A DNA stretch of 64,000 bases from Paramacrobiotus richtersi (taxonomy: Eukaryota > Tardigrada > Eutardigrada > Parachela > Macrobiotidae), in contig JAQGAU010000004.1 in the NCBI GenBank assembly GCA_034698045.1, positions 20,714-84,713 on the forward strand, written 5' to 3'. The notes under the pieces were generated by a model. That model had not been told where the DNA came from. It saw only the letters and a program-made list of their open reading frames with translations, and did not search any database. A program made the translations under genes and the position numbers. Shown piece by piece: positions 12,035 to 24,224 of this stretch (its first letter is position 1; every line of letters begins with the position of its first letter).

Positions 12035-13017
12035 AGAACAACTGAAATCTTAATAGGGCCGAATGCGACATTAGCCACAAACAAACCAAACTTGTAAACT
12101 GTTTTTTAAGCGAAATCACGGTTCTGGTTTCATTCTCTATACATAATGAGACGGTTCTAGAAGTTGCTGAAGGCTCGACTTATAATAAAATTTCGAGAAA
12201 AAGATTTCTTTATTCTGGCTACGGTCTAGCGTATTTCCGGTTGGAAGGCGGTTCCAGGAGATGGCTAGGTCTGATGATCGTCGCACCGGCATACCTTTTT
12301 TCTGGAACCAAGAAATTTCGAAGTTGTTTAGCAAACGCACATACAGACACTATTAAAGCTTTCTCCATAAAGTGCAATTACATTCTTTAACCGACAAGAT
12401 GATAATTCATGAACTACAATAAGAACCACATATAGTTAAGCCACTATAGATATAGCCAAATACGTATATAATATATTTTTCCGTCCGGTAATTCGCATGA
12501 ACTTTTTATCGTATATCAACGAGTCAACGACAGCGATTAAAAATTGCATACCCAATGGTGGCTGCAATAATTCCTATTCTTTCATGGAAAAGCTCGCAAT
12601 AACGCATAGTGGAGGTAAAATCGCAATAACGCATAGTGGAGGCATTGAGCTTGGGTTAACAGCTGTCGACATGCAGCTTCAGATAAAGGACATGCAAAGT
12701 GTTTCACGGAGGTGTAAATTTAACAGATTGCACGCGTATAAAACACGCGTTATACTTATATTTAAAACAGTTCATCCAGACAGTAATTCGTAAATAAAAC
12801 GAACAAAAACAAAACAAAACAACGGTTTTTAAACAAAAATCTGAACACAAAGCACTTATGAACCGGGATTTGTCAGCGCGACAACGCGTGTCAGAAAGAA
12901 CAGAGTGTATAATTTCGGTCGCATCATCTCCAGCTTATCAATAACTGCATTTCGAAGAAGAAGAAGCCTGGAAATAAAGCTCTTATAATAGGGCGACAGT
13001 ATTGCTGTAATATATCA
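12035..13017 (+). repeat. low-copy duplicated segment LCR-1, copy A, first part
   Basis: Collinear with 43540-44255. Shared landmarks in order: CAACTGAAAT(T/C)TTAATAGGG, CACTTGTAA-type block, GACGGTTCTA, CATACCTTTTTCT, CAGTTCATCCAGAC, CCGGGATTTG, CGCGACAA, and GCGACAGTATTGCTGTA-type block. Similarity stops abruptly near 13017, where an insertion begins, and resumes near 15171. The segment has no sustained open frame. Confidence 0.65.
12594..12642. repeat. 22-bp direct duplication
   Basis: Two perfect copies of a 22-bp unit beginning TCGCAATAACGCATAG, at 12594-12615 and 12621-12642, separated by 5 bp. Their identity within an otherwise diverged segment implies a recent local duplication. Confidence 0.9.
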
Positions 13018-15170
13018 TACAAGAAACACCTTCGGCTGTCGCCTCAGGGCCTTCCCATGAACTGATAAATCCGTACCAAACGTAAAAATTCCGTCGGCCG
13101 TCGGTTTTGCCCACCCGGACCCTCGAGAATCCTTTGAGAGAATCCGCCGAACATGTAACTAATGGAAATCCGTACAATTTTGTCGAGAGCTATGCTAATT
13201 TTGATCAGTTTCCCTCGGACTTTTGCCGGCCGTATTTGATAATCGCGGTTTTATCCAGACAGTTCCCGGGTGCCACTAGATATAATCAGTTGTACACGGA
13301 CACTTTTTCGCGCCGGCCACTTTGTAATGGGTTTTATTTCGACACTTGACACTTTAACGGCGCCAGCTGATAACCAGTTTGAGCTGAACGCTTGTGGAGA
13401 GCCACCAGATGCTCAGTTTCGGCCGGAAACTTCTGAAGCCCAGTTCATGATTGTTTTCATCCCTGCATGTTCCACCAATTCTATAAAATCGGCTAGACTG
13501 ACTCCTGCTGGGTACCATGCCCAGGCGGAACAATCTGGATGCCAGTGGTCATTTAAGGTCGCTCGGTAGAAGCGTGCGGATAATACTGGTTTTCTTCTGG
13601 GGTCTGGGCAAAGTGCCCGGATGAACCCGATTACCTACGAAGCTACAGCAAAAGTATCAGAATGACCTTTGAGCGGTGTCGCAGTGTCGGTATAGCAATT
13701 TCGTGGGAAAAACCTTCCATGGGGACTACATTTACACTGGACGGAATTTTCGCCCCTCGAGAGGAACTGGCAGTCCCAGACGGTCTTTCGGCGGCTGGGA
13801 ACGTTTAGACATCCTGTTCGGTTAAAGTTACCACTCTCAGTTTGATTTCTTCGTTACTTGTTTTTTCGGTCAATTGCTTTGACGTGCAGAGGGTTCGTGT
13901 GCTTGCAAATTTGTAGTATCAACTGGTCCGTTCGAATGCTACTACATTTTATGTAGTGAAAGCGCTATGGTGCTGTTTGAAATAGTTCCTGAGACCTGCT
14001 TTGCGAGATCGCATCATTTGGTGTTGTTTCGATTAGAATTATAGAAGTACGCATCCTTTTGCTTACAGTACACTGAACATTGTCATAAGATCATTTTAAC
14101 ACCTGACAAAATGTAGTTAAGATTTTGTTCTCTCTGTACAGTCCTTTATTTTTAACGAGTATCTATTCATTTTTTTGCTGTTTATTTAAAATGATGTATT
14201 AGTGGCGTTGAACTGTAACATGAAACTTCTCATCTTGTTGCGTAGACAGTTGTAGTGCTGTTCGGCTGCAAAAACTATTATCTGCATGCCAGTTTCATTA
14301 TGCGTGCCGGAAAGAGTTTCCGAATCCCCGTTTGATCGCATAATTAAGCACAATATCGTAGAAATAGTGTCCAAAATTCGTGAGCTGGATAAATGCAGTA
14401 ATATTTTGGCAAAAGCTGTAATAATTCCGAAATCAACCCAAATTTTCGAAAGGCTGCTGGTAAACGTGAACGATTTTCTTAACGCAAAAGGTATAGCCAG
14501 ATGTAGCCCGGTCCGGTTTGGTCGCTGGTTATTTTGCCTGTGGCAAATTTTTTCGGAGTTCGAAAGTCCCGGTGTTGAAGTATTGTTTCTGCTTTCCGTA
14601 CCATATACATCTACTGTCTGTCTAAATCCTAAGGTAAACTAGCGATTTATGCCAGTTTTATTACAATATAGGCTACTTCAATCTGCAGGCTCACTGGCTG
14701 GACCAGTAAGAACAAAACTTGTTCTATTATGTAGGGTTTACGTTTGATAATTTTTCCGTGACTAATTCTGATTATACCTACATACGTGATTATTTTGCAG
14801 TTCCGACTGGATACTTTGATTAGGAAAATAAATCTGATCATAGCAACGTTGGGTTGTTAATATTCGTATACTAATGCATTGTACTTGGTACGTAATCGTT
14901 GCGTTATGTGTGGTACATTTAGTGCATGAAAATGTAATTTTTTCCTTCTTTGTACTGCCCAAGCGTTTCTTTCAAAATCAAATGTCATGTGCAACCGTTT
15001 TGACCTAAGGTCTATCCAATCGTATAATCTACTCAAGCGGAGCTTGTTTGGTGTGGGAGATTTCGTGGTCACCGGACGGAGTTCCGTAATAGGAACTAGT
15101 ACTAGATAGTCATTATTTTAACGTTTTTCCTTTTGCTTACGTTGCAGCAAATCATGCACAGATATTGCGC
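13018..15170. mobile_element. 2.1 kb insertion splitting LCR-1 copy A
   Basis: Copy C of LCR-1 (43540-45311) is continuous across the point where copy A is interrupted by this DNA. The left edge carries CAAGAAACACCTTCGGCTGT, a sequence also found at 45312 exactly where copy C ends. 13060-13830 is GC-rich with many CCGGACA, GCCGGCCG and ACGGAATTTT motifs, and is similar to 50700-51370. Inside are short inverted similarities, for example GTAAAAATTCCGTC near 13080 against GACGGAATTTTCGCCC near 13740. I infer a foldback or MITE-like element with flanking material. No transposase is recognised and the right edge is only approximate. Confidence 0.5.
14286..14642 (+). CDS. exon-like open frame, unknown protein
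   Basis: An open frame of 118 codons within the insertion, starting at ATG. Residues 17-60 read as an amphipathic helical stretch (for example FDRIIKHNIVEIVSKIRELD), followed by a Trp-containing hydrophobic part. A good donor consensus, CCTAAG|GTAAAC, occurs at about 14636 just before the stop. I do not recognise a family. It could be a real exon carried in by the insertion or a chance frame. Confidence 0.3.
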   Translation: MPVSLCVPERVSESPFDRIIKHNIVEIVSKIRELDKCSNILAKAVIIPKSTQIFERLLVNVNDFLNAKGIARCSPVRFGRWLFCLWQIFSEFESPGVEVLFLLSVPYTSTVCLNPKVN

Positions 15171-16210
15171 AACACTCGTTGCCTGGAAATGCTTTTAACG
15201 ATAAGAACGTTATCCTAGCTAATCCACAGGAATTGCAAACATCAATATTGATGCTTCCTGAGCATTATCTAAGACGCACCATGCCTATTAGCACTGTGGT
15301 TGTGTGGGCGTTGCATATGGTACTTACTTCAGAATTCAGTGGTACGGAATCCACCATCTTCGCATGTTTATCTCGCAGGTTAGTTGCACAGGAAACATTC
15401 TGACGGACGCCACCATTAACCAGGATCAAGGTAAGGCTTTCGGGACTGATATTCAACATGCTACAGTTTCCGCGTAGCCCGTAATTACGCAAAATAAACG
15501 GCTCATCAAAACCCGTTGATACCATGTTGCAGGCTCCAACGTAGAAAAAATGTCGCACAACCGTGGTTTCCCCTGCAAAATCCGACAGGTTGACGCCGTT
15601 ACATAGACGTTCAATCAACGGTGGCTACATTATATATTCGACTAACAGTATACGTATGGAAGTGATTTCCGGGTTGCGGATGTGGCACAAGTACTAGTGC
15701 TCGTACCGGCACAACTAGTGCACTGCCACAGATTCTCCGAGGGAATGAATGGTAAACACGCCGCACCAATGTATAATTCTTTATAATTTAAGAAATGCAT
15801 AGTCCAAAACATCTGCTTTACGAAAAGGATGCGGTACAGTAATCTCTCTTTTCACCATAAAATACTAAATTAAGTAGTTATGTCTCCTCATACGACCTTT
15901 GCACTACCATTTGCTCGTTATACTGCCAGTTCGCTATCTTACCGCTCCTCGGACAACCTTTTCGACACTACCATTGACTTTTTATTCTACCATATCGAAA
16001 GCTGTAACAAGCAGTTATAAGTTATGACACTAGAAAGACGCTACGTGTTCAGTTACGGCAGTAATCGACTGATTAGCTTGTTGTAATTACAGCTTGTGTG
16101 CTGAATATGTCACCTGGTTAGTGGTTTATTATTAGATCTTCCGCAACACGCTGTTTAAATAAAGGAAAGGTCCTTCCGTTAATAATTGATTCATCGATCG
16201 CACCATATGA
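15171..16210 (+). repeat. low-copy duplicated segment LCR-1, copy A, second part
   Basis: Collinear with 44310-45311 and, over its first part, with 22260-22440. Shared landmarks: TTATCCTAGCTAAT(T)CC, TTGATGCTTCCTGA, ATGCCTATTAGCACTGTGGT (two differences in the others), GTGGGCGTTGCA, ACGGAATCCACC, GTAAGGCTTTCGGGACTGAT and GCCCGTAATTAC. Similarity continues through AAACATC, GCGGTACAGTA and TTGTGTGCTGAA to GAAATA, where copy C meets its own breakpoint. Confidence 0.65.
15265..15618 (-). CDS. 117-codon frame inside LCR-1, unknown
   Basis: This frame on the minus strand spans the best conserved part of LCR-1. Copy C has the related frame 44340-44546, sharing NAH(T/V)T(T/A)VL and (V/I)PL near VDS. 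The plus strand is also open over part of the same block in all three copies, with third codon positions coinciding on the two strands, so conservation does not reveal which strand, if either, is coding. I do not recognise a protein. Confidence 0.2.
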   Translation of the reverse strand: MIERLCNGVNLSDFAGETTVVRHFFYVGACNMVSTGFDEPFILRNYGLRGNCSMLNISPESLTLILVNGGVRQNVSCATNLRDKHAKMVDSVPLNSEVSTICNAHTTTVLIGMVRLR

Positions 16211-17514
16211 AATATATGCTAAGATTTATTCTTTACGGACATACTTATATCCACATCCGAACGTAGTGACAGTAGCTGAGATATCCCTTTTGACAGAAAA
16301 GCATGTTCCCATCGAGGCTAATGATAAAGTATTTGCAGGCTTGAAGCCAAGATTCTTGCATGTGCGCTGATGCTTAAAGCAAATACGATCATATTTTTGT
16401 AAATATTTTAATGACATAATATGAAACCAAGGACATAGTACAAAACACCGCGAGGGAGTGTTGATCTAAAATATTTTGAAACGGTGAATGCAGAAGAGGT
16501 GGCAGTTTTCTATGGCAATAAAAAAATACCTGCCAAAGATGAAGAACTGAACAATAAGATTATCTGAAAAAGAGATGGCAGACGCAGTCGCGGTCTTTGA
16601 CTACTTCAGTAGGGGTAAACTAATTCAAATCGGATAGCAAACAAACCATGCCAGAGAAGGTCATTGATGTATAACAAGACGTTATCCTATATCGTTATCC
16701 TGTCCTATGGTGGAAAGGCTGAAGAAAAGTCGGAAACTGCGTATTGAGTTGTTGTTTTAGGTTACATTTGGCGAGTCCCGCAGTACTGCGATAGAACACT
16801 AGAAGTGCATTACGACAACATCCAGTTTTGAGCCTGAAGACTAGATTCTCACTTTTAAACATCTGTAGTACATGTCACTGTCAGATCTATAGGCTTGAAT
16901 TAAGTAGCAATAAATAAACTTCGAACCTTTTTAACTGATACACTTTCAGAGGTGATGATGGCTCTTAATAGATACCGAACGCGCACATCTCACAGCCTAC
17001 GGCAAAACTGCATTTTATTTCCAGCTTTAATTTTCGCGAAATTCCATTCCGCATACGTATACAGTATATACGTGGCTACCATTTACCATGTATTCCGGGT
17101 TACCTGTATGTGTAAACTGGAGACAGCTCCTTTTGTATGGATTTCACGTTTTCACCTAAGGGTAACTTTCATTAGAAGGCAAGAGTCTTTGATGTGAAAC
17201 AGTACTCATCCAGACAGTTTTATTATTAGTGGGTTTTCATGTGACCTGTTGTAGTGACGAACGGAATCGCTTGTCAGAAATACTTCATCTGAAATTGTGC
17301 GAATATTGCACAAATCTAAAGGCAATGGCGAAAAAGGTTAACTGCACACTTCCCGGTTATCTAAGATTATTTAGGAACTCGCCAGGAGTGCGGAAATGTC
17401 GGATAACCAAGGAATATTGACTAAGACTGCGGAACTGTACTGCAGAAACAGTTGCAGCAAATTGCCTGTCTCTGCCATCGTAACCGCAGCATCTCGCGTT
17501 CCTTGTCACCGATG
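16211..17514. other. no gene visible
   Basis: AT-rich DNA with short open frames only; nothing recognisable on either strand. Confidence 0.5.
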
Positions 17515-17940
17515 TTGTAGGACTCATTTGGCTGAGTTTTTGGAACGCTTTATGGTGCATTTTAGTTCAAACTCTGTGATCGAAATTCGAGGATTGTGGT
17601 CTACAAGCACGTAAACATAGGATTAGTAGGAGTTTCTGTTTATCATCATTTGCATAATGGTATAATGATAACGACTGTACAGTTTGCTTTAGTATTAACT
17701 CTAACACCCAAATTTTAAGTCGCCGTATACTGCCGTATTTGCTTGATGCAGTACCAAGCATGATGTTGATTTTTTAGTGAAAGATTTAACGTTTTGCTCA
17801 ATGTAAGTACAGCCCATAATTGAAGTTTCTGTGTGTATAAATATATATCACATCGTATTGTTATATGCATGAGAGCCATACTTTATGCAACATAATACAC
17901 AATACAACATATTGCACGATGCGCCTGAAATTTCTACTAG
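17515..17940 (+). repeat. duplicated block LCR-3, copy 2, plus the 6165-type block
   Basis: 17515-17760 matches 7555-7800, and 17795-17940 matches 6165-6335. In the first locus these two pieces are about 1.2 kb apart and in the opposite order, which points to rearrangement after duplication. Confidence 0.5.
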
Positions 17941-19847
17941 ATACAGTTCAGATTCTGTCTGCTGGATCTATGACCCTTTTCTAGTTTATGCTCAGAACTG
18001 CTGATCTGTCAAAATGCTATATTTTTGATACACTAGCTGTATACACTATGCACTAATTAGACTTGAAGTGCCTGATGGTTTGTCTGCTCTTGTGCTGTAA
18101 TAATAGTAATATGAAGTTTTATTTAATGGCTGCGCCGCAGGATATATGGTACGGCATCTTGTTCGCAAATTATCGTACTATTTGTAACATGTGCACAGTG
18201 GCTGGTTCTCATACAGCACGATCTCTACTACGGCATGTGTGGAGTTCGAGTTTCGGCCACTTTTCCGGTGGTTCGACGTCGGTGGCTAGCTGGTTTCCAA
18301 TAGGAGCAACCTACATTTAGTTGTTAAATTGTCACAAACGCTGAAACGCTTCCACACATAATAAGAAACATTTTACCTGACTCAAAAGTTTAGGAAGAGT
18401 TGCACATACACTGCCTTTTGGAATATGGCATGGTCAGTCACCCACAATTAATTCAAATCGTCATGTAAATGAAGGAGGACATGAGGCCCTCCGATTGAAA
18501 AAAGCCACGTTTTACGGTATTACGCTCAACTAGTTTAACGCAAATGTCCGGTGCTTTTTTCAAGACTCCAGGACTAATGTCTAACCTGGAAAAATAATAG
18601 AACTGCACATAAATCTCCCGCATATCCAAGTAAAAATCAAAGTTCTCACATGTATTTCACCTAGTGCAATTGACGACTCAAGGATTACAATTATTACCTT
18701 TCCTTTGATTTAAATTATGTGTGCGCGCAAGATTGTAAACCTGAATTTGATGGCATATGCATCGCGCAAGATGAGTGCTATGGAAAACAATCCCAGGTCT
18801 AGTCCCAGATCCGAACTCAGGTTTTCGTGTACCCTTACAACAACCGATTAGTCAATTAACGTATGGGTGAACACATAGCAAGTTAATTATTACAACTTAT
18901 ACGCTGTAATAATTATTAATTAATGTCAGTTGCTCTTTAGTTGTCAGTATGACGTAAACATGTGTAAGTCCACCAGTACTCACAGTCTTTATCTTCGGCA
19001 AAAAACTGCATGCTGCAAAATCTTGGACCTTATGCAGAGCAATTTGGTTATTTGCTGTTTTTTTGCTACGAATGTTATCACGTCGATATCCTTCTTTACT
19101 GTATATTGATTTGTAATACATACGGGAAGCAGGATTACGTAGAGAACTGTTCTGTGGCCATGCAGTGGACAAAATTATGCACTGGACATTACCGCTGGGC
19201 GGATCTGAACTAGTATTGCTGAACGTGATAGATATCTTAATGCTAACACGAAGAATGCTTATGCAGCATAAGTTATGCTAAATCCCTGTGCTGGTTAACG
19301 TAGCCTAGATTTGTTTTTTTGGGCTTATGTGTGTTGCTTTGTGGTTGCTTTTGCAAAATATTAACACTGAAGCGAAATGTTTATGCTAACAGTAACGATT
19401 ACAAAAAATACTTTTACCTGATCTGTTGCTTACGTATGTGAATTGCTTGTGTACTTATCACAGTATGCACACATACCTGCTTTTTCGGTAAGAAAAAATA
19501 AAATTTGTAAAATGTTGTAATGAAACATCCTCTTCATTAATTGAATGCAGTTTGAAGTCAATATTGCCTATCGCAGCCAACACTTTTTAATAACCGAAAA
19601 CTGCTTCTCATAAATTTTTTAGGCACAATTAATAAACACCGGCTTAACGGATTTTTTGCTGACTGTTTTCGACTTTCAGTTTGACGTGCACTTGTCGGTT
19701 AGCAACTAGTTAAAAGTGCATAGAAAATAACCAAACATAAGCTGGAATTTAACGCAGGAACTCCGTTTTTTTAACAGCATGGTGACGCTTAAGCAGCTCT
19801 GTGGCGCAAGCAGCGCCGACAAAGGTATTTTGTATATGTAGGTGAAT
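17941..19847. other. AT-rich intergenic DNA
   Basis: No convincing exon. Open frames at 18063-18320 and 18897-19172 are short and lack motifs. Confidence 0.5.
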
Positions 19848-20180
19848 CTAAGGTGATGTGGTGAAATACAAAGAACAGAAGCCGTGAAGCTCATGTTGTT
19901 TCCAGTGTGTTGCGGAAATAATTATATACTTTGCGACAGCACCCTGGTCACAAGGGTCTAGTGGACTGTACGACAATGTTGTCGTGGTTGAGACCGATTC
20001 CGTTGACAAACCGGAAGCGGAACCGCTAACCACAATCAAGATGCCCCGGATGGTATAGGCGACCTGACCTTTTTGTTACACTCGGGAATTATATGTCAAA
20101 CTGGAAGAATGTCAACTTCCACACTGGTAACACAATGCTACAAAAAAACAGCGCAAAAATGCAAAAAAGGCAAAGACAAG
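19848..20180 (-). repeat. duplicated module LCR-2, inverted copy 3
   Basis: The reverse complement aligns with 5530-6110: (G)TGTTGGAAGTTGAC, AACAAAAAGGTCA, CGGTCTC(A/C)ACCACGACAAC and GGGTGCTGTCGCAAA-type blocks occur in the same order. The minus strand is open across the block and encodes SASGLSTESVSTTTT then LSYSP, parallel to copy 2. That two diverged copies keep the same frame hints at former coding function. Confidence 0.55.
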
Positions 20181-21272
20181 TACAACGTACGGTGAAAGCG
20201 TTGTAATTGCATTTTCAGTGCAGCGACCACAGTCAGCTGGGGATTATCCGGGTTTCTGTATATCTAGTTAGCTTTTAAGAATATGTTGTGGATGATCATG
20301 AAAGCAGCAAGGTCATGTCTGCAACGCAGAATTCCAATGAGATTTCAGAGCGACTTTGAAATCCTCAGTTTTTTTAACCCTAGGCGAAGAGTTCGGTTAG
20401 AAGATCCAAGGAAATCTGATTCCGAACAGGACGAAACTGTCCTGTTTTAGGCGCGCACGCGTGACGCAACTGCGGTGCGAAGAATATTATCTAGCAATTG
20501 TTTGCGTGTAGTGTTTACCTTATTTATGGTGCAGTAGTTTACTGCTAATCGTTCGATACATTTCTGTTCACATATTTGGAGAAGTCTCGAGGGCGTGATG
20601 GCAGTTATGCTGACGCACCGATTTCGAATAATGATCTGGAAGAAGTTGGTTTGAAGCCTGTGCAGGTACGGCATGTTCGAGAATTAACTGGATCTCCAGG
20701 TATTGTTCCAGTAGTTTTTCTAGTGCATGGCACAATTACTGATTTGCTTACCTAGTTTATCATGTTACACGTAGAGGTTTCGCTTGACGTTGTTGTAAAT
20801 TAGTATTTAATGAAAGGCTTGGAGTCTCTGTTGTATATTCCGTATTTTGCATTATCTTGCGGTTTTTCCTGGCTGATGTTTGCTTCTTGTACTGTATAAA
20901 TTTGTTGAGGAGCTTTGTTTGAATGTTGTCCATTGTTTTCTGGGATAAAGTGTTCCTCCTTGAAACGATTGTCTTGGTCATTGGTTAATGTTACAGACTC
21001 CATTGTGATTGCCAATGCCTTAACGGGCGACGCACAGCTGAAATGGATAAGACACTGCCATAGATATTCCCTGAATACCAGCAAATTTTTCTATTTTGGA
21101 TCCTGACTGGAAACATTCTTCCAATCGGGCGGATACTGACTGGTCTTCCTTTTCAGCGCGTTCTCAACCCAAAACTGAGGTTAACGCACCGTCCAGTCGA
21201 AAAGCGGCTTCGGAACACAGGCCGTTAAAAAACGAAAGGTTGCAGTAAACCTTAGTTAGAACAGACGCCGAT
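20181..21272. other. no supported gene
   Basis: Contains a 94-codon minus-strand frame at 20800-21084 with a polar, Gln/Asn/Lys-rich peptide, but no family, splice signal or duplicate supports it. Confidence 0.4.
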
Positions 21273-21509
21273 TTGGCAACTAGAATGCTAAGCAACGAAA
21301 TCGTCTATACTACCTTGCCTCAGATCTACTCGGACTCTGGAAGAGCGGACACCCTACTCAGTAGATGTCCATCTGTGCCAGATCCTTGTGATCGGACTGG
21401 GATTACCGGTTTCAAAGCATATGACGCTATAATTAGCTATGATCACATAAAACCAACGCTGGGCATCCATGCACCAGGATTTCTTGGGAAGATTGATGCT
21501 GTGTTGTGA
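21273..21509 (+). CDS. exon-like open frame, unknown protein
   Basis: A frame of 78 codons with balanced composition (for example TLPQIYSDSGRADTLLS and FKAYDAIISYDHIKPTLG) that ends in TGA. It is more protein-like than the surrounding DNA. I do not recognise a domain, and no clear splice sites define it. Confidence 0.25.
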   Translation: MATRMLSNEIVYTTLPQIYSDSGRADTLLSRCPSVPDPCDRTGITGFKAYDAIISYDHIKPTLGIHAPGFLGKIDAVL

Positions 21510-21939
21510 GTTGGGTTTGTGAATTGTCTGCACTGGTACCTTAACAACAGCTTTGGGATTGACATAATATATTCTTGTATAAGGGTAACGTCATTGTTCT
21601 TGCGGCAAAACATTGCTTGGTATGTTGCATACAGATGCAGCTGTGAAAATTTGCCTTAAGCAAATCGATCGGAGCTAGACGCGGATCGGTTGAATAATGG
21701 TGCCGTGCATTAGCGATGGTACATCGTATATTTTTTGTCATGTACTTATTTCTGACTTATCAATGATTATACCCGGCTACTCTTTTTTGCTTTCTTTAGC
21801 TGGTGTAGTTATGCTGATTACGTAGATGCATGCTAGGTTTCCAAGCCTTGTCAGCCGTGAATTTTGCTCATTGAACCGAAAAGGGAAAAGCCTATGCACG
21901 CGTCTAAAATATGCGTTTGTCATACTTATACATTGATTT

Positions 21940-22470
21940 TATTACCAGTTCATTCAGATAGTGGTCCAAATTAACAAAACTGTGAGCACGTATGAACCGG
22001 GATTTGTAAGCCCGGCTGCCGGACAAAGTGTCCGAAACAATTCAAGCGCGTTCAGGTTACAGCATCTCCAGGTTACCTATAACTGGATTTCAGAGAAGAA
22101 AGATCTTTAAAAATTAAAGGCGATATTATACTAAGGCGACAGTATTGCTTTATCACGTCTTTTATGTTTTTTCTCTTGCCTATGCAGCAGCAGTCCATCC
22201 ACATAAACCACGCAGCACTACATGACTGGATCGATTCCTAAAGATAAGCAAATTATTTTAACTAATTCCTTGGAGCTGCAAACATTCGTAATCACCTGCT
22301 GTTGATACTTTCTGGATCATGTTTAAGACGGACCATGCCTGTTAGTGCTGTGGTTACGTGGGCGTTGTACGATACTTATTTGAACGGTACGGAATACACC
22401 CTGGCCCGTTTTAGGTGCTCGTTTTATTGGTTAGTTACAGAGGGACCGCGTAAAAGTTTTATTCTGGAGA
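21940..22470 (+). repeat. low-copy duplicated segment LCR-1, copy B
   Basis: Aligns with 12760-13010 and 15210-15400 (copy A) and 44030-44530 (copy C). Shared landmarks: CCAGTTCATTCAGA, GAACCGGGATTTGT, GGCGACAGTATTGCT, TAATTCCTTGGAGCTG and ATGCCTGTTAGTGCTGTGGT. Copy B lacks the 2.1 kb insertion found in copy A, so the insertion is a derived event. A 155-codon plus-strand frame (22302-22769) starts here, but copies A and C do not keep it open, so I do not treat it as a gene. Confidence 0.6.
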
Positions 22471-22784
22471 TAAACACAGCGGGCAACTGGCAGGAAGTGC
22501 CGTCACGAAAACACTCTTCCAAAAGGCTTGATTTAATAATTTTTGTTAATTTAGCTCTGTACAATTCGTTTACTGCTAGTCTACCGGTGCTCAATGCTTC
22601 CGCCAGTGCAGACAGTTTAATGTTTCCAGCACGTTGGAGTATTATTGCAGCCGTCAGTTACAGCACGTCGCTTTTTAAGTTTAAAGTGTATCCGTACACG
22701 AAGCAACCATGCAGTGTCGAAGGAAGAAAGAAAAAATTAAGAACAGCGCGTGGCAATACCATAGCATAACTGAAGCGACAGCCC

Positions 22785-22813
22785 TTGCGTGCTGTCTTTA
22801 AGACAGCACGCAA
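22785..22813. repeat. near-perfect palindrome, 14-bp arms
   Basis: Arms TTGCGTGCTGTCTT and AAGACAGCACGCAA are perfectly complementary around a single T. The DNA can extrude a hairpin, or a transcript could fold into a stem. No T-run or gene end nearby suggests a classical terminator. Confidence 0.9.
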
Positions 22814-24224
22814 ACATATAAAAATATGAAACAGGCGTGTTATTCCGTAAATTGTGTTTTGTTTTGGAATTAATTCTTTGTCCACATTTTTTTCTCTGTG
22901 ATTCAGTTTTTGGGTTTTGTGATACACAGCTAGAGCATTCACAGTAATTTCATCGGTCTTCCCGTTGCAGAGCTGCTAGATCGAAGATTACTACAGAGTA
23001 TGGTAATCCATATATGCATACTGTAGTACAGCACTGATTTCTTGCAGATTCATATTGTTATAAGAAGCATGTTATGAAATAATTGCAGTCGGAATTTCGG
23101 TCACGCATTTCCGAAAATATGCCAATAGTGTACAAAACGCCGTATTGAATTAATGTCACGGGGCTTCCTGCCGTATCGGACATAGTCCGGATGAGCCTGT
23201 GTTCAGCACAGTATCAAAACGTGCTCAAAACCAGATCTCACAGCATGCGGCATCATTTTCACTTTTAACCGGATACCCGATCTCGGTATCCTGTGTCGGT
23301 TTTCAGATAGAATTCTGGCAATTAAGCCAGCTCTGCACACAGAATCTGATTAATAAATTTATATTCCTAAACCAATTGAATTTCGGAAATCTGAAACCAG
23401 CGATGTTCCTGTGCGGATTGTGAAGGAAGACAGAACTGTGACTAAGCACAAAGACGTCAGAAAAGCTTCATGACTGATAAATGCATAAAATCAAATGTGT
23501 TATCTTCGTCAACGATGCGCAGAACTCATCAGTTCTAGTGTCTTTAATTTCAGATCGCTGTAATAAATTTTCACTTGATCTTAGTGGTTCTGAACAGTAA
23601 TTATGCGTCGTATTTTATTAGCTAATGGTCCCGCCTGAAACTATGTTCTCCGACTTTTAACAAAGACGCAATAAAGTGTGATACATAATATTACGAAAAA
23701 CAGAGATCCTGAAACGACATAGTTTTCGGGATCAGCTTTCAGCTTTTCCCGTTACACTGTAGAGAGTATATACCACAGGTATTATTTGCGCTTACAATCA
23801 ATCATATCAGTCTCATTACCAGTTTGACAGTAAAATCATTGTTGCAGTATGTGATCCATTATTTAACAGTATCCACATGTTGTATACTTATAAGTACTTT
23901 AATTTGTTGTCTGTATTGTCCAGTTGGATTCCAAGTATATGGCGTCATTGAAAACGAGGAAATAGACATCTGTCTATTGTCAGTCACGCACAGAGGTTAA
24001 CCTTAATTTTTGTCATTAAACCCAGCAGTTGAGATTATGCACTGAATTAGGGATATTTATAATTTATGCAGGATACTCGTGCGGGTAGTCTTTCTCTGCC
24101 TATCGTGCATGATTACTGTAAAAGATAAATTAAATCGTAGGTATAATGCGTGAGGAGAATAGATCCGTTTCAAAAAAGACAGTCAGCTGATCAAATTCAA
24201 CTGCAGCACGACTGTAAAGGTACA
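22814..24224. other. no gene visible
   Basis: Short open frames only. 23160-23260 has a weak resemblance to the GC-rich element family (GTCCGGATGA, CAGTATCAAAAC as at 51015-51065), possibly a small decayed fragment. Confidence 0.4.

Noticed and set aside
22302-22769. 155-codon plus-strand frame
   Set aside because: It lies in LCR-1, and the two other copies do not keep the frame open; the second half is low-complexity. Treated as chance.
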